From contig JAHHIF010000002.1 of NCBI GenBank assembly GCA_019358875.1, positions 186,001 to 250,000 of the forward strand: a DNA stretch of 64,000 nt. The letters are read 5' to 3'. The notes below the pieces were generated by a model. The model made no database searches and had not been told where the DNA came from. It saw only the letters and a list, made by a program, of their open reading frames with translations. Positions 8,357 to 18,463 of this stretch are shown here, piece after piece. Made by a program: the position numbers and the translations under genes. Position 1 is the stretch's first letter. Each line of letters starts with the position of its first letter. The DNA is from Symplocastrum torsivum CPER-KK1. GTDB lineage: Bacteria; Cyanobacteriota; Cyanobacteriia; Cyanobacteriales; Coleofasciculaceae.

Positions 8357-11149
8357 ATGTTAAAAAACTTACTAGGCGACCCTAACGCCCGCAAACTTAA
8401 AAAATACCAGCCTTATGTCACCGACATCAACGTTCTGGAAGAAGACATCCAAGCGCTATCGGACGAGCAGCTAAAGGGCAAAACGGCAGAATTTAGGCAG
8501 AGGTTGGAGAAAGCGACAACGGATCGCGAGCGACAAGAGCTATTAGAGGAATTGTTGCCAGAAGCCTATGCTGTCGTGAGAGAAGCGGGACGGCGAGTTT
8601 TAGGAATGCGCCACTTTGATGTCCAGTTATTGGGTGGTATTGTCCTGCACAAAGGGCAAATCGCTGAGATGAAAACAGGTGAAGGCAAAACCCTGGTTTC
8701 TACGTTACCGGCTTACCTGAATGCTCTTGATGGTAAGGGTGTACACATTGTCACGGTCAACGACTACCTTGCCCGTCGGGACGCAGAATGGATGGGACAG
8801 GTACACCGTTTCTTGGGATTGAGCGTTGGGCTAATTCAATCCGGAATGGGGCCTGCGGAGCGACAACGCAACTACGCTTGTGATATCACCTATGCAACCA
8901 ACAGTGAGTTGGGCTTCGACTACCTGCGCGACAACATGGCAACGGCGATGGCAGAAGTTGTGCAACGCCCGTTTAACTATTGCGTCATTGACGAGGTGGA
9001 CTCGGTACTGATTGATGAAGCGCGGACACCTTTAATTATTTCTGGGCAGGTAGAGCGACCCACTCAGAAATACATGAAGGCGGCAGAGATTGCGCGATAT
9101 CTCAATCCAGAAGAACACTACGAAGTCGATGAAAAGGCACGTAACGTCCTGATGACCGATGAAGGCTTCGCTGAAGCAGAAAAGCTGTTGGAAGTGCAGG
9201 ATTTGTATGACCCGAATGACCCTTGGGCACACTACATCTTCAACGCAATTAAGGCGAAGGAACTCTTTGCCAGCGATGTGAACTACATTGTTCGCAATAA
9301 CGAAGTGGTGATTGTAGACGAGTTCACCGGGCGGGTGCTGCAAGGGCGCCGTTGGAGTGACGGTTTGCATCAGGCAATTGAAGCTAAGGAGCGAGTGGAA
9401 ATTCAAAATGAAACTCAAACGCTAGCAACAATTACCTATCAGAATTTCTTCTTGCTGTATCCGAAACTGGCGGGGATGACGGGTACTGCCAAGACCGAAG
9501 AAGCAGAATTTGAGAAGATCTACAACCTGCAAGTAACAATTATCCCCACCAACAGACCGCCTGGGCGGGCGGACTTGGCAGATGTCGTTTACAAGACCGA
9601 GCCTGCAAAGTGGCAAGCAATAGCACAAGAGTGTTCCCAAATGCATGAAGTCGGGCGCCCGGTACTTGTGGGAACGACAAGTGTAGAAAAATCTGAATTG
9701 CTTTCCGGTTTACTTCAACAACTAGGAGTGACACATAACTTACTGAATGCCCGACCGGAAAATGTGGAACGGGAATCAGAAATTATTGCTCAAGCTGGAC
9801 GTAAAGGAGCAGTAACAATCGCGACGAACATGGCGGGGCGAGGTACAGACATTATCTTGGGTGGTAATGCTGACTACATGGCACGTCTGAAGTTGCGGGA
9901 ATACTTCATGCCGAAGATTGTCATGCCAGAGGATGAAGATTCTTTAGCGCCAGTGTCGGTGCCAGGAGCAAGTGGGCGATCGCGTGCTCAAGGATTTGCC
10001 CCAGGAAAGAAGGTGAAAACCTGGAAAGCTAGTCCTCAGATTTTCCCAACCCAACTCTCACGAGACACAGAACAACAGCTAAAAAGTGCCGTAGACTTCG
10101 CGGGACAAACGTATGGCGATCGCTCTTTGCCGGAACTAGAAGCCGAGGATAAGGTAGCGGTTGCATCAGAGAATGCTCCAACGAATGACCCAGTTATTCA
10201 AAAACTGCGTAGTGTCTATAAAGCAATTAAAGAAGAATACGAAGGGTTTACGACCCGTGAACATGATGAGGTTGTACAGCTTGGCGGTCTACACGTCATT
10301 GGTACAGAACGCCACGAATCACGCCGGATTGACAACCAGCTACGGGGACGCGCCGGACGGCAGGGCGACCCTGGTTCCACCAAGTTTTTCTTGAGCTTAG
10401 AAGACAACTTGTTGCGGATTTTTGGAGGCGATCGCGTTGCTGGGTTGATGAATGCCTTCCGCGTTGAGGAGGATATGCCCATCGAATCCAAAATGCTCAC
10501 CCGTTCCCTCGAAGGCGCACAGAAAAAAGTTGAAACCTTCTACTACGACACCCGAAAACAGGTGTTTGAGTATGACGAGGTAATGAACAACCAAAGAAAG
10601 GCAATTTATGCCGAACGCCGTCGCGTCCTAGAAGGGCTAGACCTCAAAGAACAAGTCATCCAATATGCTGAAAAGACAATGGATGATATTGTCGATGCTT
10701 ACGTCAACCCAGAACTGCCGCAGGAAGAGTGGCAATTAGATCAGTTGGTGGAGAAGGTGAAAGAATTCGTCTACCTCCTACAAGACTTGGAGCCACAGCA
10801 TCTAGACGACATGATGGTCGGTGATATCAAAACCTTCTTGCATGAAGAAGTCCGTAAAGCCTACGACCTTAAAGAGGCACAAGTTGATCAAATCCAGCCA
10901 GGATTGATGCGGCAAGCTGAGCGGTTCTTCATCTTGCAGCAAATCGACACCCTCTGGCGAGAGCATCTACAGTCAATGGATGCCCTGCGTGAGTCGGTAG
11001 GTTTACGGGGTTATGGGCAAAAAGACCCACTGATTGAGTACAAGCAGGAAGGATACGAAACGTTCTTGGAGATGATGATCGACATCCGCCGGAATGTTGT
11101 TTACTCCTTGTTCCAGTTCCAACCTCAAAATCAATCGCAAGCGGCTTAA
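8357..11149 (+). CDS. secA: Preprotein translocase ATPase SecA
   Basis: SecA is the ATP-driven motor that pushes precursor proteins through SecYEG; in cyanobacteria it serves both plasma and thylakoid membranes. Length (930 residues) is normal for cyanobacteria. Walker A is GEGKT at residues 108-112, the DEVD box follows at 212-215, and the motor signatures [26 protein letters not shown] and [13 protein letters not shown] are all present. A cyanobacterial-type insertion of about 100 residues follows the GRGTDI motif. The C-terminus ends in a Gln-rich tail and lacks the Cys-rich zinc domain found in E. coli SecA. It is transcribed alone and followed at once by a long hairpin. Confidence 0.98.
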   Translation: MLKNLLGDPNARKLKKYQPYVTDINVLEEDIQALSDEQLKGKTAEFRQRLEKATTDRERQELLEELLPEAYAVVREAGRRVLGMRHFDVQLLGGIVLHKGQIAEMKTGEGKTLVSTLPAYLNALDGKGVHIVTVNDYLARRDAEWMGQVHRFLGLSVGLIQSGMGPAERQRNYACDITYATNSELGFDYLRDNMATAMAEVVQRPFNYCVIDEVDSVLIDEARTPLIISGQVERPTQKYMKAAEIARYLNPEEHYEVDEKARNVLMTDEGFAEAEKLLEVQDLYDPNDPWAHYIFNAIKAKELFASDVNYIVRNNEVVIVDEFTGRVLQGRRWSDGLHQAIEAKERVEIQNETQTLATITYQNFFLLYPKLAGMTGTAKTEEAEFEKIYNLQVTIIPTNRPPGRADLADVVYKTEPAKWQAIAQECSQMHEVGRPVLVGTTSVEKSELLSGLLQQLGVTHNLLNARPENVERESEIIAQAGRKGAVTIATNMAGRGTDIILGGNADYMARLKLREYFMPKIVMPEDEDSLAPVSVPGASGRSRAQGFAPGKKVKTWKASPQIFPTQLSRDTEQQLKSAVDFAGQTYGDRSLPELEAEDKVAVASENAPTNDPVIQKLRSVYKAIKEEYEGFTTREHDEVVQLGGLHVIGTERHESRRIDNQLRGRAGRQGDPGSTKFFLSLEDNLLRIFGGDRVAGLMNAFRVEEDMPIESKMLTRSLEGAQKKVETFYYDTRKQVFEYDEVMNNQRKAIYAERRRVLEGLDLKEQVIQYAEKTMDDIVDAYVNPELPQEEWQLDQLVEKVKEFVYLLQDLEPQHLDDMMVGDIKTFLHEEVRKAYDLKEAQVDQIQPGLMRQAERFFILQQIDTLWREHLQSMDALRESVGLRGYGQKDPLIEYKQEGYETFLEMMIDIRRNVVYSLFQFQPQNQSQAA

Positions 11150-11156
11150 GACGCAA

Positions 11157-11214
11157 AAAGTCGGCGGATGGCGTTCCTCTCCACCTAAAGGGAGGAACGC
11201 CATCCGCCGACTTT
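11157..11214 (+). terminator. 23-bp perfect hairpin after secA
   Basis: The arms at 11157-11179 and 11192-11214 are exact inverted copies, AAAGTCGGCGGATGGCGTTC plus CTC and its complement, with a 12-base loop. It starts 7 bases after the secA stop. The 3' side ends only in CTTT, so termination is likely but not a classic intrinsic terminator; it would also work as a 3'-end stabiliser. Confidence 0.75.
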
Positions 11215-11382
11215 GCTAATGCGTCAATTTAACTAGAGCCGATCTGACCGAAAGCTGACTGCTGATGGCTATAACTTGCATGATCGGACGGGCTTTTCGG
11301 CCCATCCCACAAGATTTTTGTCAACAATGCTAATGTTTGCCTAGATGGGGAGCAGCTTAATACTTAATAACAAACAACCAGC

Positions 11383-11823
11383 TTAATTAAACGTCAACGC
11401 TCGACCCCGTACAGCCGTATTGAGCTGCCCTTTCTCATAAACAACCTGTCCCCCAACAATCGTATATATGGGCCATCCAGTGAGATTCCAGCCTTCAAAG
11501 GGACTCCAACCGCATTTGGTTTGGAGTTCTTCTCGTAAGACAGGGTGATAATTGTCCAAATCTACCAGGATTAAATCCGCATCGTAGCCAGGAGCGATCG
11601 CAACGGTGGACCGGAAGTGTACCTGTGGAGCAATCACTCCAGGCAACAAAGTTAAACCAGTTGCGTCTATTTCTCTATCCCCCGCAACTGCCTCTGAGGC
11701 AGGGATTTCTGGTGCAATTTGAACAATCTCTCGACCACGAGTTTGGATATCTCCTTCAAAAAATTCACCCTCTGGCAAAAGAATACGAGCATGGCGGATA
11801 AACAGACAGGAGTCAGAAAACAT
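11383..11823 (-). pseudogene. Dihydroorotase with large internal deletion
   Basis: The 146-codon frame joins the two ends of a dihydroorotase that is normally about 440 residues. Residues 1-71 are the family N-terminus up to LLPGVIAPQVHFR, where family members have DPQVHFREPG. They run straight into the family C-terminus GYDADLILVDLDNYHPVLR and KCGWSPFEGWNLTGWPIYT. About 300 residues of the barrel are gone, including the carboxylated lysine, metal histidines and catalytic aspartate, and the Asp of the PGVID motif is Ala. It cannot be an active amidohydrolase. The frame is still open and has kept its ends, so recent loss or a retained small protein are both possible. Confidence 0.85.
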
Positions 11824-11972
11824 AAGAGGATGCTAGAATTCGTCGGTACTTCAGTACTCTATTTAAGCTTGTACAGTTAATGTAAGAACTTTTCGTTTAC
11901 ATTTGAGGGAATTAGCGATTTCTCTGCTTTGTCCCTCCGCTCAACTTGTGACTCTATGGTGATTGAACGGCT

Positions 11973-12650
11973 ATGACTCGTGTGCAGGATCAAGAGCCTG
12001 AAAAGCAGCCCCTACAACAGGCTGAAAATCCTTGGATAGAAGGACTCAAGACAATTGTTTTGAGTGGTGTCCTCGCCCTAGGGATTCGTAGCTTCGTAGC
12101 GGAAGCTCGTTACATTCCCTCAGGATCGATGCTGCCAACATTACAAATTAATGACCGCCTGATAATTGAAAAGGTAAGTTATCACTTCCAAAAACCGGAA
12201 CGGGGCGACATTGTAGTGTTTATGCCCCCTAATGAAGCTAGTCTTTGCTTCGGCGCTCTCCCAAGCCCCCAGCCAGGTAATTTTGCCAATCCCTCGTCTA
12301 CAGATGAGACAGAGCAGAAAAATCCCAAGCTCAAGGATGCATTTATCAAACGGGTAATCGGGCTACCTGGAGATAAAGTCGAGGTTAGGGAGAGACAAGT
12401 TTTCATCAATGATAAGCTCCTACAGGAGAAATATATTGAAGAGGCTCCCGACTACCAGTTTGGACCTGTTACTGTGGCTGCAAACTCTTATCTTGTCCTA
12501 GGCGACAACCGCAATAATAGCTGTGATAGTCACTATTGGGGCTATGTCCCTCGTGAAAATATTATCGGTCGAGCTGTAGTGCGATTTTGGCCGCTGAATC
12601 ATATGGGTGAGTTGGACACAACGCCAGTTTATCCAGCCGCCTCTAAGTGA
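11973..12650 (+). CDS. lepB: Signal peptidase I
   Basis: Type I signal peptidase, the membrane serine protease that removes signal peptides from Sec and Tat substrates. The catalytic Ser is Ser52 in SGSMLPTL and the general base is Lys126 in FIKRVIGLPGDKV. Box E appears as GDNRNNSCDSHYWGYV. A single membrane segment (about residues 25-45, TIVLSGVLALGIRSFVAEA) precedes the catalytic domain, the usual 225-residue single-span layout of cyanobacteria. Residues 96-120 form a polar loop between the catalytic boxes. It converges on the dihydroorotase-like gene. Confidence 0.95.
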   Translation: MTRVQDQEPEKQPLQQAENPWIEGLKTIVLSGVLALGIRSFVAEARYIPSGSMLPTLQINDRLIIEKVSYHFQKPERGDIVVFMPPNEASLCFGALPSPQPGNFANPSSTDETEQKNPKLKDAFIKRVIGLPGDKVEVRERQVFINDKLLQEKYIEEAPDYQFGPVTVAANSYLVLGDNRNNSCDSHYWGYVPRENIIGRAVVRFWPLNHMGELDTTPVYPAASK

Positions 12651-12654
12651 GGTG

Positions 12655-12681
12655 GGGGAATGGGGAATGGGGAATGGGAAT
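12655..12681. repeat. Heptanucleotide tandem repeat (GGGGAAT)3
   Basis: Three exact GGGGAAT units at 12655-12675 and a partial fourth, just after the lepB stop. Short heptamer arrays are a known class of repeat in filamentous cyanobacteria. Confidence 0.8.
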
Positions 12682-12813
12682 CCCCCTTGAAATGGATGGC
12701 ACTCCAGATAAGAAATTCTTGCGTCTCGGTACAAGGTGCAACTCAAGACCAAGTTTTTTGTTTACTAGTTGGCTTCTCGCCCCAAAAAAGCAAGTTTTGT
12801 TAGTTTTTCCTCC

Positions 12814-14142
12814 CTACTTGCTACTCCCCACTCTCTTCTTTTTCATAGGACACCAAGTTTTTACAACTCGACCTGTAAGCTGTTGACCTAAGCAAGGGGT
12901 ATTTGCAGAGAGTGACTTGAGGGTGTGTCTTTCGACTTTCCAAGTTGCTTGGGGATTGAAGAGAACCAATTCAGCCGATTCCTCAGGTGCGATCGCTGCT
13001 GGAGTTTCCTGTAGACAAATTGCTGGATTTGTGCTAAGACGCTGCCAGAGTTCTAGGGCTGACCAGTCTCCTGTCTCAACTAAACTGTGCCAAAGCAGAG
13101 GTAGAGCGAGTTCTAAGCCAATTACACCGGATGGGGCTTCGGCAAAGGGTACGGTTTTTTCTTCGTAGGTGTAGGGGGTGTGGTCAATTGAGATCGCATC
13201 AATAATTCCTTCCCGTACTCCTCGAATCAGTTCCGCCTGATCCACTGGATTCCCTAAAGGTGGTTCTAGGCGAAAATTTGGGTCATAATTGCCCAAATCT
13301 TCAGTGTTGAACAGCAGGTGCATCCAAGTAGTACTTGCTGTTACGGGTAATCCCTTAGCTTTTGCTTCTTCGATTAATTGGACACCGCGACAGGTGGAGA
13401 TACGCATCAGATGCACAGGTGTACCGATAGCTGCGATTACTTCCAAGAGGGCAGCTAAAGCCGCTGATTCTGCGATCCCAGGATTTCCTGGCAAGCCAAA
13501 GCGAATTGACTGCACACCCTCTCGCGCCACCCCATCACCCGCCAGTTTGTGATCCGAAGCCCATAAAGCCACTGGCTTACCTAAAGGTTGGAGATATTCT
13601 AGCGATCGCCGGATTAGTGCCAGATTCGATACCGGATGCCCATCGGCGAAGCCTACCACGCCAGAGAAGGCTAATTCAGCGAGTTCAGTCATTTGTTGCC
13701 CTTCAACTCCCAGCGTCAGGGCACCCCAACAAGACAACTGAGGAGGAGCAATTTTTTCCGCCTCTTCTAGAGTGTTTAGTTTTTGCCTAATCTGATTTAA
13801 CTTTTGATTTAAAGCCGCCAATCCAGCAGGGTTATCCAAGGGCGGCAGAGTATCAGGTAAGACAGCAAGCCGTGTAAAGCCACCCGTTGCCGCTGCTTCT
13901 AAGAGTGACAACCAAGTTTCTCGTTCCTCAAATCCCGGTTCTCCAGAATGGCTGTAGAGGTCTACTAGCCCTGGAGCTAAAATTAGTCCTTGACAATCCC
14001 GTACCGCTGTATCGGCAGGTATTTCAGAGATTTCCGTTTCAACTGCCCTGATGATACCGTCAGTAATCAGAACATCAGCCAGTTGGTCAGTTCCAGAAAC
14101 CGGGTCTAAAACCCGGACTTGTTGAAGCAGTTCACTATTCAT
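12814..14142 (-). CDS. Dihydroorotase-like amidohydrolase with degenerate metal site
   Basis: A full-length (442-residue) member of the dihydroorotase family of pyrimidine synthesis. The normal metal motif DxHxHxR reads DLYSHSGEPG (about residues 61-70), so the first metal His is Tyr and the substrate-binding Arg is Gly. The catalytic-Asp segment is kept as ISIDHTPYTYEEK, and APSGVIGLE follows as in active enzymes. This resembles the non-catalytic PyrC' subunits known in other bacteria, which serve as structural partners of aspartate transcarbamoylase. Many databases would label it pyrC. Whether it is active is open; the other dihydroorotase gene in this window is clearly broken. It starts 66 bases from the ParA gene. 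Confidence 0.8.
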   Translation of the reverse strand: MNSELLQQVRVLDPVSGTDQLADVLITDGIIRAVETEISEIPADTAVRDCQGLILAPGLVDLYSHSGEPGFEERETWLSLLEAAATGGFTRLAVLPDTLPPLDNPAGLAALNQKLNQIRQKLNTLEEAEKIAPPQLSCWGALTLGVEGQQMTELAELAFSGVVGFADGHPVSNLALIRRSLEYLQPLGKPVALWASDHKLAGDGVAREGVQSIRFGLPGNPGIAESAALAALLEVIAAIGTPVHLMRISTCRGVQLIEEAKAKGLPVTASTTWMHLLFNTEDLGNYDPNFRLEPPLGNPVDQAELIRGVREGIIDAISIDHTPYTYEEKTVPFAEAPSGVIGLELALPLLWHSLVETGDWSALELWQRLSTNPAICLQETPAAIAPEESAELVLFNPQATWKVERHTLKSLSANTPCLGQQLTGRVVKTWCPMKKKRVGSSK

Positions 14143-14220
14143 AAGGGCTAGCCGTCTACCACATCAATGGATTTAACCTAGCAGTGTTGAGTGAGTAGCT
14201 GCGATAAATGTTGATTAAAG

Positions 14221-14808
14221 TTAGGGCAGAATCTCCTTACCCAATGCTTCATAACTTTCCCAAGCTGTTTGCGATCGCGGATCAGGATAATCCTTCACCA
14301 ATATCCCCTTGACAGGTGCGCGTTCAAATGCAACCAGCCGAGGGATTTCTATATCAAACACTGGTAAACCCGACTCTTGTAGAGATGCCCTGATCTTACG
14401 CGCAACAGAACTACGGGGAGGGACTTGGGTCAAGAGGATTTTAAATTTAGCATTCAACCCATCCAGGAGTTCCACCGTTTTGCTAAGGGCATCTAAGTCT
14501 AGTGCCTTGGGGGTGCTAGGAAGAATCATCAAGTCGCATCCCTCCGCCAAATCCTTCAGTTCTTCAGGAGAGGGACGCGCTTGGGTGTCAATCACGATGT
14601 AGTTGTGCTGTTGGATAAATCTGGGCGCAGCTGCCTCACTAACAACCTTAAAGGGAAGCTGACTTTCCCTATCCCAAACCAAAGCCGACCGATTTTTATC
14701 GGCATCTATGAGGAGAGTTGAACCTTTCTGTTGAAGGTAAGCGGCAATGTGGATAGCTGAGGTGGTTTTCCCCACCCCTCCTTTTAAGCTGACTAATGTG
14801 ACAATCAT
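14221..14808 (-). CDS. ParA/MinD-like ATPase
   Basis: Small ParA-type P-loop ATPase of about 195 residues. The deviant Walker A is SLKGGVGKTT close to the N-terminus, with the signature lysine before GG. Walker A' (TLLIDADKNRSALVW) and a Walker B-like IVIDTQARPS follow. Such proteins position plasmids, chromosomes or large complexes. No ParB or parS-like partner is seen beside it, so the cargo is unknown. The ATG at 14808 is favoured; the frame also has a TTG two codons earlier. It is divergent from the EamA transporter, with only 78 bases between them. Confidence 0.9.
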   Translation of the reverse strand: MIVTLVSLKGGVGKTTSAIHIAAYLQQKGSTLLIDADKNRSALVWDRESQLPFKVVSEAAAPRFIQQHNYIVIDTQARPSPEELKDLAEGCDLMILPSTPKALDLDALSKTVELLDGLNAKFKILLTQVPPRSSVARKIRASLQESGLPVFDIEIPRLVAFERAPVKGILVKDYPDPRSQTAWESYEALGKEILP

Positions 14809-14886
14809 CTGCAACCCCAGAAGAAACTACGATGTACGAACGCGATTTCGTATCAAACATTTCATATTAGATTAGAGCTTAAAGTA

Positions 14887-15786
14887 GTGTCTAAACAAAA
14901 ACCTTCACAGGGATATGCACTTCTAGCCCTAGTCGCACTTGCGATGATCTGGGGCTACAACTGGGTCGTCATGAAAGTGGGGTTAAGGTATTCTCCCCCT
15001 TTTGACTTCGCCGCGATGCGGGCATTCTTTGGGGCATTGAGTCTATTTTTGGTGATGATTGTGTTGCATAAACCCCTCAAACCCAAAGCAATTGCTGGAA
15101 CGTTTTTGCTCGGTATCCTGCAAACAGGTGGTGTTCTTGGACTATCCATGTGGGCATTAGTCAGTGGTGGCGCAGGTAAAACAGCCGTACTCAACTACAC
15201 CATGCCTTTTTGGGTGCTTCTATTTGCTTGGATTGTCCTTGGAGAACGATTACGAGGGTTGCAGTGGCTTGGTGTTGGTTTAGCGTTAGCTGGATTGCTG
15301 TTCATGCTGATGCCATTTAACCTGACGAGTGACTTGATGAGTAAAGGACTTGCCCTTCTATCAGGTATCACTTGGGCACTGAGTGTGATTGTTGCCAAGA
15401 AACTGCATCAGCAAGCATCATTGGATTTGCTTTCTCTTACCGCGTGGCAAATGCTGTTTGGTAGCATTCCCCTAATCTTAGTTGCTTTGGTTGTCCCTAC
15501 CCCACCGATTGAGTGGTCTATACCGTTCATTGCTGCTTTGGTCTACAACATCATCCCAGGTAATGCGATCGCATGGTTACTCTGGCTTTATGCCTTAAGC
15601 CGATTATCGGCAGGTGCAGCAGGTTTAGGCACATTGATCATTCCGGCAATTGGTGTCTTGGCAGCTTGGGTACAACTGGGAGAGAAACCCGGACTCAATG
15701 AATCTGTAGCAATTGTTCTTATCGTTGTAGCGTTGGCTTGCAACTCTATTCAGTTAGCAAGACAGCAGCATCAAGCGCTTCTCTAG
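14887..15786 (+). CDS. EamA-family (DMT superfamily) transporter
   Basis: A 299-residue integral membrane protein with two EamA halves, about ten hydrophobic segments in all. The N-terminal motif MIWGYNWVVMKVG and the second-half segment YNIIPGNAIAWLLWLYAL are typical of drug/metabolite exporters of this superfamily. Exported substrates in the family range from amino acids to purines, and none can be assigned here. Translation starts at GTG 14887. Confidence 0.9.
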   Translation: MSKQKPSQGYALLALVALAMIWGYNWVVMKVGLRYSPPFDFAAMRAFFGALSLFLVMIVLHKPLKPKAIAGTFLLGILQTGGVLGLSMWALVSGGAGKTAVLNYTMPFWVLLFAWIVLGERLRGLQWLGVGLALAGLLFMLMPFNLTSDLMSKGLALLSGITWALSVIVAKKLHQQASLDLLSLTAWQMLFGSIPLILVALVVPTPPIEWSIPFIAALVYNIIPGNAIAWLLWLYALSRLSAGAAGLGTLIIPAIGVLAAWVQLGEKPGLNESVAIVLIVVALACNSIQLARQQHQALL

Positions 15787-15829
15787 TTTTTCGCTTGTCT
15801 CAAAATTTAGCGATCGCTAATTTCGTAGT

Positions 15830-16417
15830 CTACAGATAACGCCGCAACAGATGGTTAACGAACTCAGCCGCCGTTGTGAAGGTTCGCTGTTCTGGTACAT
15901 CATTCGTAGCAGGATGAACCCACCAACCTTTGCTAGAATTTGGCGATCGCCACAAATCCAAATGCTCAACGGCTGGATCAGCATAAAAATTCTCCTTCCC
16001 AGCACCCAAAAGGGCTGAACTCCAGTGCGTGAAATAATCATGGCTAATACGGTGAATCGGAAAATCACCATACAGAGGAACACCCCAGCCATCAAAAGCG
16101 ATAAATGCTTTAACCTTCCCTCCCAACGTCTGCCACCCCAGCGCAGCACCAATCGCACCAGCAACACCAGCACTGAAGCTGATAAAAATTACAGGTGGAG
16201 TCATTGAACCCGTACAACGCTGCAAAAATTCCAAGATATGAATAGCAGAATAAGCAGGATAGTCTTGAGTGGGAAAAATCAAAACGTTCTGAAACCAGTG
16301 CTTGGATACAGTGTTAGTGTTGTCGCTATTTAACTCTGCTAAAAAGCTTTGTGTCAACTGCGCGTCGTGAACACCAGGGCAAATAATTACAGAAGTTTGG
16401 GGAAATCCATCATTCAT
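15830..16417 (-). CDS. Alpha/beta-hydrolase-like protein of unknown function
   Basis: A 195-residue protein with a small alpha/beta-hydrolase look. A first strand SVIICPGVHD is followed by a nucleophile-elbow-like VIFISFSAGVAGAIGAALGW (Ser in SFSAG, about residues 79-83), and a late histidine lies in DPAVEHLDLW. The lid domain is short or absent. It could be an esterase-like enzyme or an inactive relative. No operon partner. The fold suggestion rests on motif order only. Confidence 0.65.
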   Translation of the reverse strand: MNDGFPQTSVIICPGVHDAQLTQSFLAELNSDNTNTVSKHWFQNVLIFPTQDYPAYSAIHILEFLQRCTGSMTPPVIFISFSAGVAGAIGAALGWQTLGGKVKAFIAFDGWGVPLYGDFPIHRISHDYFTHWSSALLGAGKENFYADPAVEHLDLWRSPNSSKGWWVHPATNDVPEQRTFTTAAEFVNHLLRRYL

Positions 16418-16643
16418 GTTTTTACCAATGGGTTTGGTCGCTTTAGGGTAAAAGAGCGATCGCTTCGTCTTGCACTACCTGTGTTCTTAACTAGATAGCC
16501 ACAAAGCCATATTACTGATGATAGGAATAGCCTGTGGTAGCTCAAAAAAATGTTTTAGCCCACATCCAACCGTTTAAGGCATGGGATGCAGGCTATAGTT
16601 TTCTAAAAACGTTACTAGTCAGCATCTAAAGATGCGTAACAGC

Positions 16644-18152
16644 TTATTGTAATAAAAGCTCAGTAAGCCCTACTTTATGCATGAATAACTGGCTCTCTTC
16701 ATTCAACCCAACGATCATGACCTTCTTATTGAGCTTCCGGTATTTCTGAACTACCTTTGAAACTGCCGTTACAGCGGAATGATCCCACAGGTGAGAGTTG
16801 CTAAAGTCAATAATGATTTTTTCAGGGTCTTGATTGTAGTTAAACAACTCTATAAAGTGCGTCATTGAGCCGAAGAACAGTTGACCTGATATTTTATATA
16901 GTTTGGCTCCATTACTCTCTACCGATGTTGTTGTTTTAATCTGAGCAAGTTTCCAGCCAAAAATTAAAGTGCTAAGAATAACACCTGCTAAAACTCCTTT
17001 AGCAAGGTCATGAGTCCAGACGACAACAGCCACAGTCAGAGGCATAATCAAGGCTTCACTGACTGGCATTTTTTGCAAATGCTTTAGGGATTTCCAGTCA
17101 AAGGTTTCGATTGCCACCATAATCATCACACCGATAAGAGCCGCCATTGGGATTTGTACAACAACATCTTTCAAAATCATGATCGAGAAGAGAAGGAAGA
17201 CTCCAGCCACAAATGTAGAGAAGCGGCTTCTTGCACCCGATCGCACATTAATGATCGATTGTCCTACCATCCCACAGCCAGCCATCCCACCAAAGAAACC
17301 TGTAACAATATTGGCTATACCTTGACCTTTAACTTCTTTATTTTTAGAACTTTTTGTGTCTGTCAACTCGTCTACAAGATCTGCCGTTAACAGAGATTCT
17401 AAAATACCCACAATCGCCAAAGGTAATGAATAAGGCAAAATAATTGCAAGGGTTTTCAGGGAAAAGTCTATGTTCGGGAAGTGAAATATCGGTAAAGCGC
17501 GAGTGATTTCTCCGATGTCTCCCACTCGTTGAACATCTAGTCCTGTCACCATTGCCACAATCGTCATAACAACAATGGCAACTAAAGGAGAAGGTATACT
17601 CTTATTTATACGAGGAAATAGATAAACAATTGCCAAGGTAGCAGCTACCATTACATACATTTGCCAAGGCTCTCCGACAAATTGTTGTAATTGAGCAGTA
17701 AAAATTAAAATAGCTAAGGCATTAACAAATCCAGCAATTACTGATGGTGGGATAAACGTAAAAAATCGCCCTAATTTTAAAACCCCCATTAAAAATTGAA
17801 TAATTCCAGTTAGGATAGTAGCGGCAAATAAATATTCAATTCCATGCTTGGCGACCAAAGTTGTCATGAGTAACGCCATCGAGCCAGTTGCGGCGGAAAC
17901 CATTGCCGGACGACCACCAGTGATAGAAATAACCGTCGCCATACAAAAAGAGGTATATAGCGCTACCATCGGATTTATCTTGACAATAGCAGCGAAGGCT
18001 AGAGATTCAGGAATCAGTGCAAGTGCTACCGTTATCCCAGCCAAAATCTCGGTTTGAATAGTGGTAAATCTTGGGAGCTTAATAGCTTTCAGCTTCCATT
18101 TTCGACCTCTTTTCATTTTGAAGGGTTGAGATCTAGCTTTAATGAAAGACAT
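16644..18152 (-). CDS. SulP family anion transporter with STAS domain
   Basis: A 502-residue SulP (SLC26-like) transporter. The N-terminal family signature is in ILAGITVALALIPESLAFA, followed by about eleven membrane spans. The last ~110 residues form a STAS domain (KIIIDFSNSHLWDHSAVTAV). Cyanobacterial members include the Na+-dependent bicarbonate transporter BicA and sulfate carriers. This one is shorter than BicA (about 565 residues), so the substrate is left open. The first ~30 residues are basic and cytoplasmic. Confidence 0.92.
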   Translation of the reverse strand: MSFIKARSQPFKMKRGRKWKLKAIKLPRFTTIQTEILAGITVALALIPESLAFAAIVKINPMVALYTSFCMATVISITGGRPAMVSAATGSMALLMTTLVAKHGIEYLFAATILTGIIQFLMGVLKLGRFFTFIPPSVIAGFVNALAILIFTAQLQQFVGEPWQMYVMVAATLAIVYLFPRINKSIPSPLVAIVVMTIVAMVTGLDVQRVGDIGEITRALPIFHFPNIDFSLKTLAIILPYSLPLAIVGILESLLTADLVDELTDTKSSKNKEVKGQGIANIVTGFFGGMAGCGMVGQSIINVRSGARSRFSTFVAGVFLLFSIMILKDVVVQIPMAALIGVMIMVAIETFDWKSLKHLQKMPVSEALIMPLTVAVVVWTHDLAKGVLAGVILSTLIFGWKLAQIKTTTSVESNGAKLYKISGQLFFGSMTHFIELFNYNQDPEKIIIDFSNSHLWDHSAVTAVSKVVQKYRKLNKKVMIVGLNEESQLFMHKVGLTELLLQ

Positions 18153-18463
18153 AATTACTCCTGATTGACAACAAATCTGTCTAAGTTAACTCATTTTTAA
18201 CCAGTACTAAGCTTGATTTCAAGAATAATTTGATACCTATGAATATCTTGATAAATTCTTTATGGTATTTGAACAAATGTAAAATTATGATGAAGAATTT
18301 TTTCTTGAGTGTTTAATGTTACTTTTACTTCCTATAGGCTTCATAAAAGCATTAATACTCAATAAAGAAACAGCCAAAAAATTGGACGTTGATAGTTAGA
18401 AAATTCTAATAATAAGAATAGCTAAGTAGAAAGCGGAAACTCCCTCCCTATTTAGCACTGCCT
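18153..18463. other. A+T-rich region upstream of the SulP gene
   Basis: About 310 bases rich in A and T holding the SulP promoter. No gene, hairpin with U-tract or other feature is recognised before the repeat cluster that begins at 18464. Confidence 0.4.

Noticed and set aside
12498..12886. Frames on both strands between lepB and the dihydroorotase-like gene
   Set aside because: They cover the lepB 3' end and the GGGGAAT repeat, and the translations are not protein-like.
14221..14808. ParA gene as a sign of a plasmid or integrated element
   Set aside because: No ParB, parS, integrase or replication gene is near; it is flanked by ordinary chromosomal genes.
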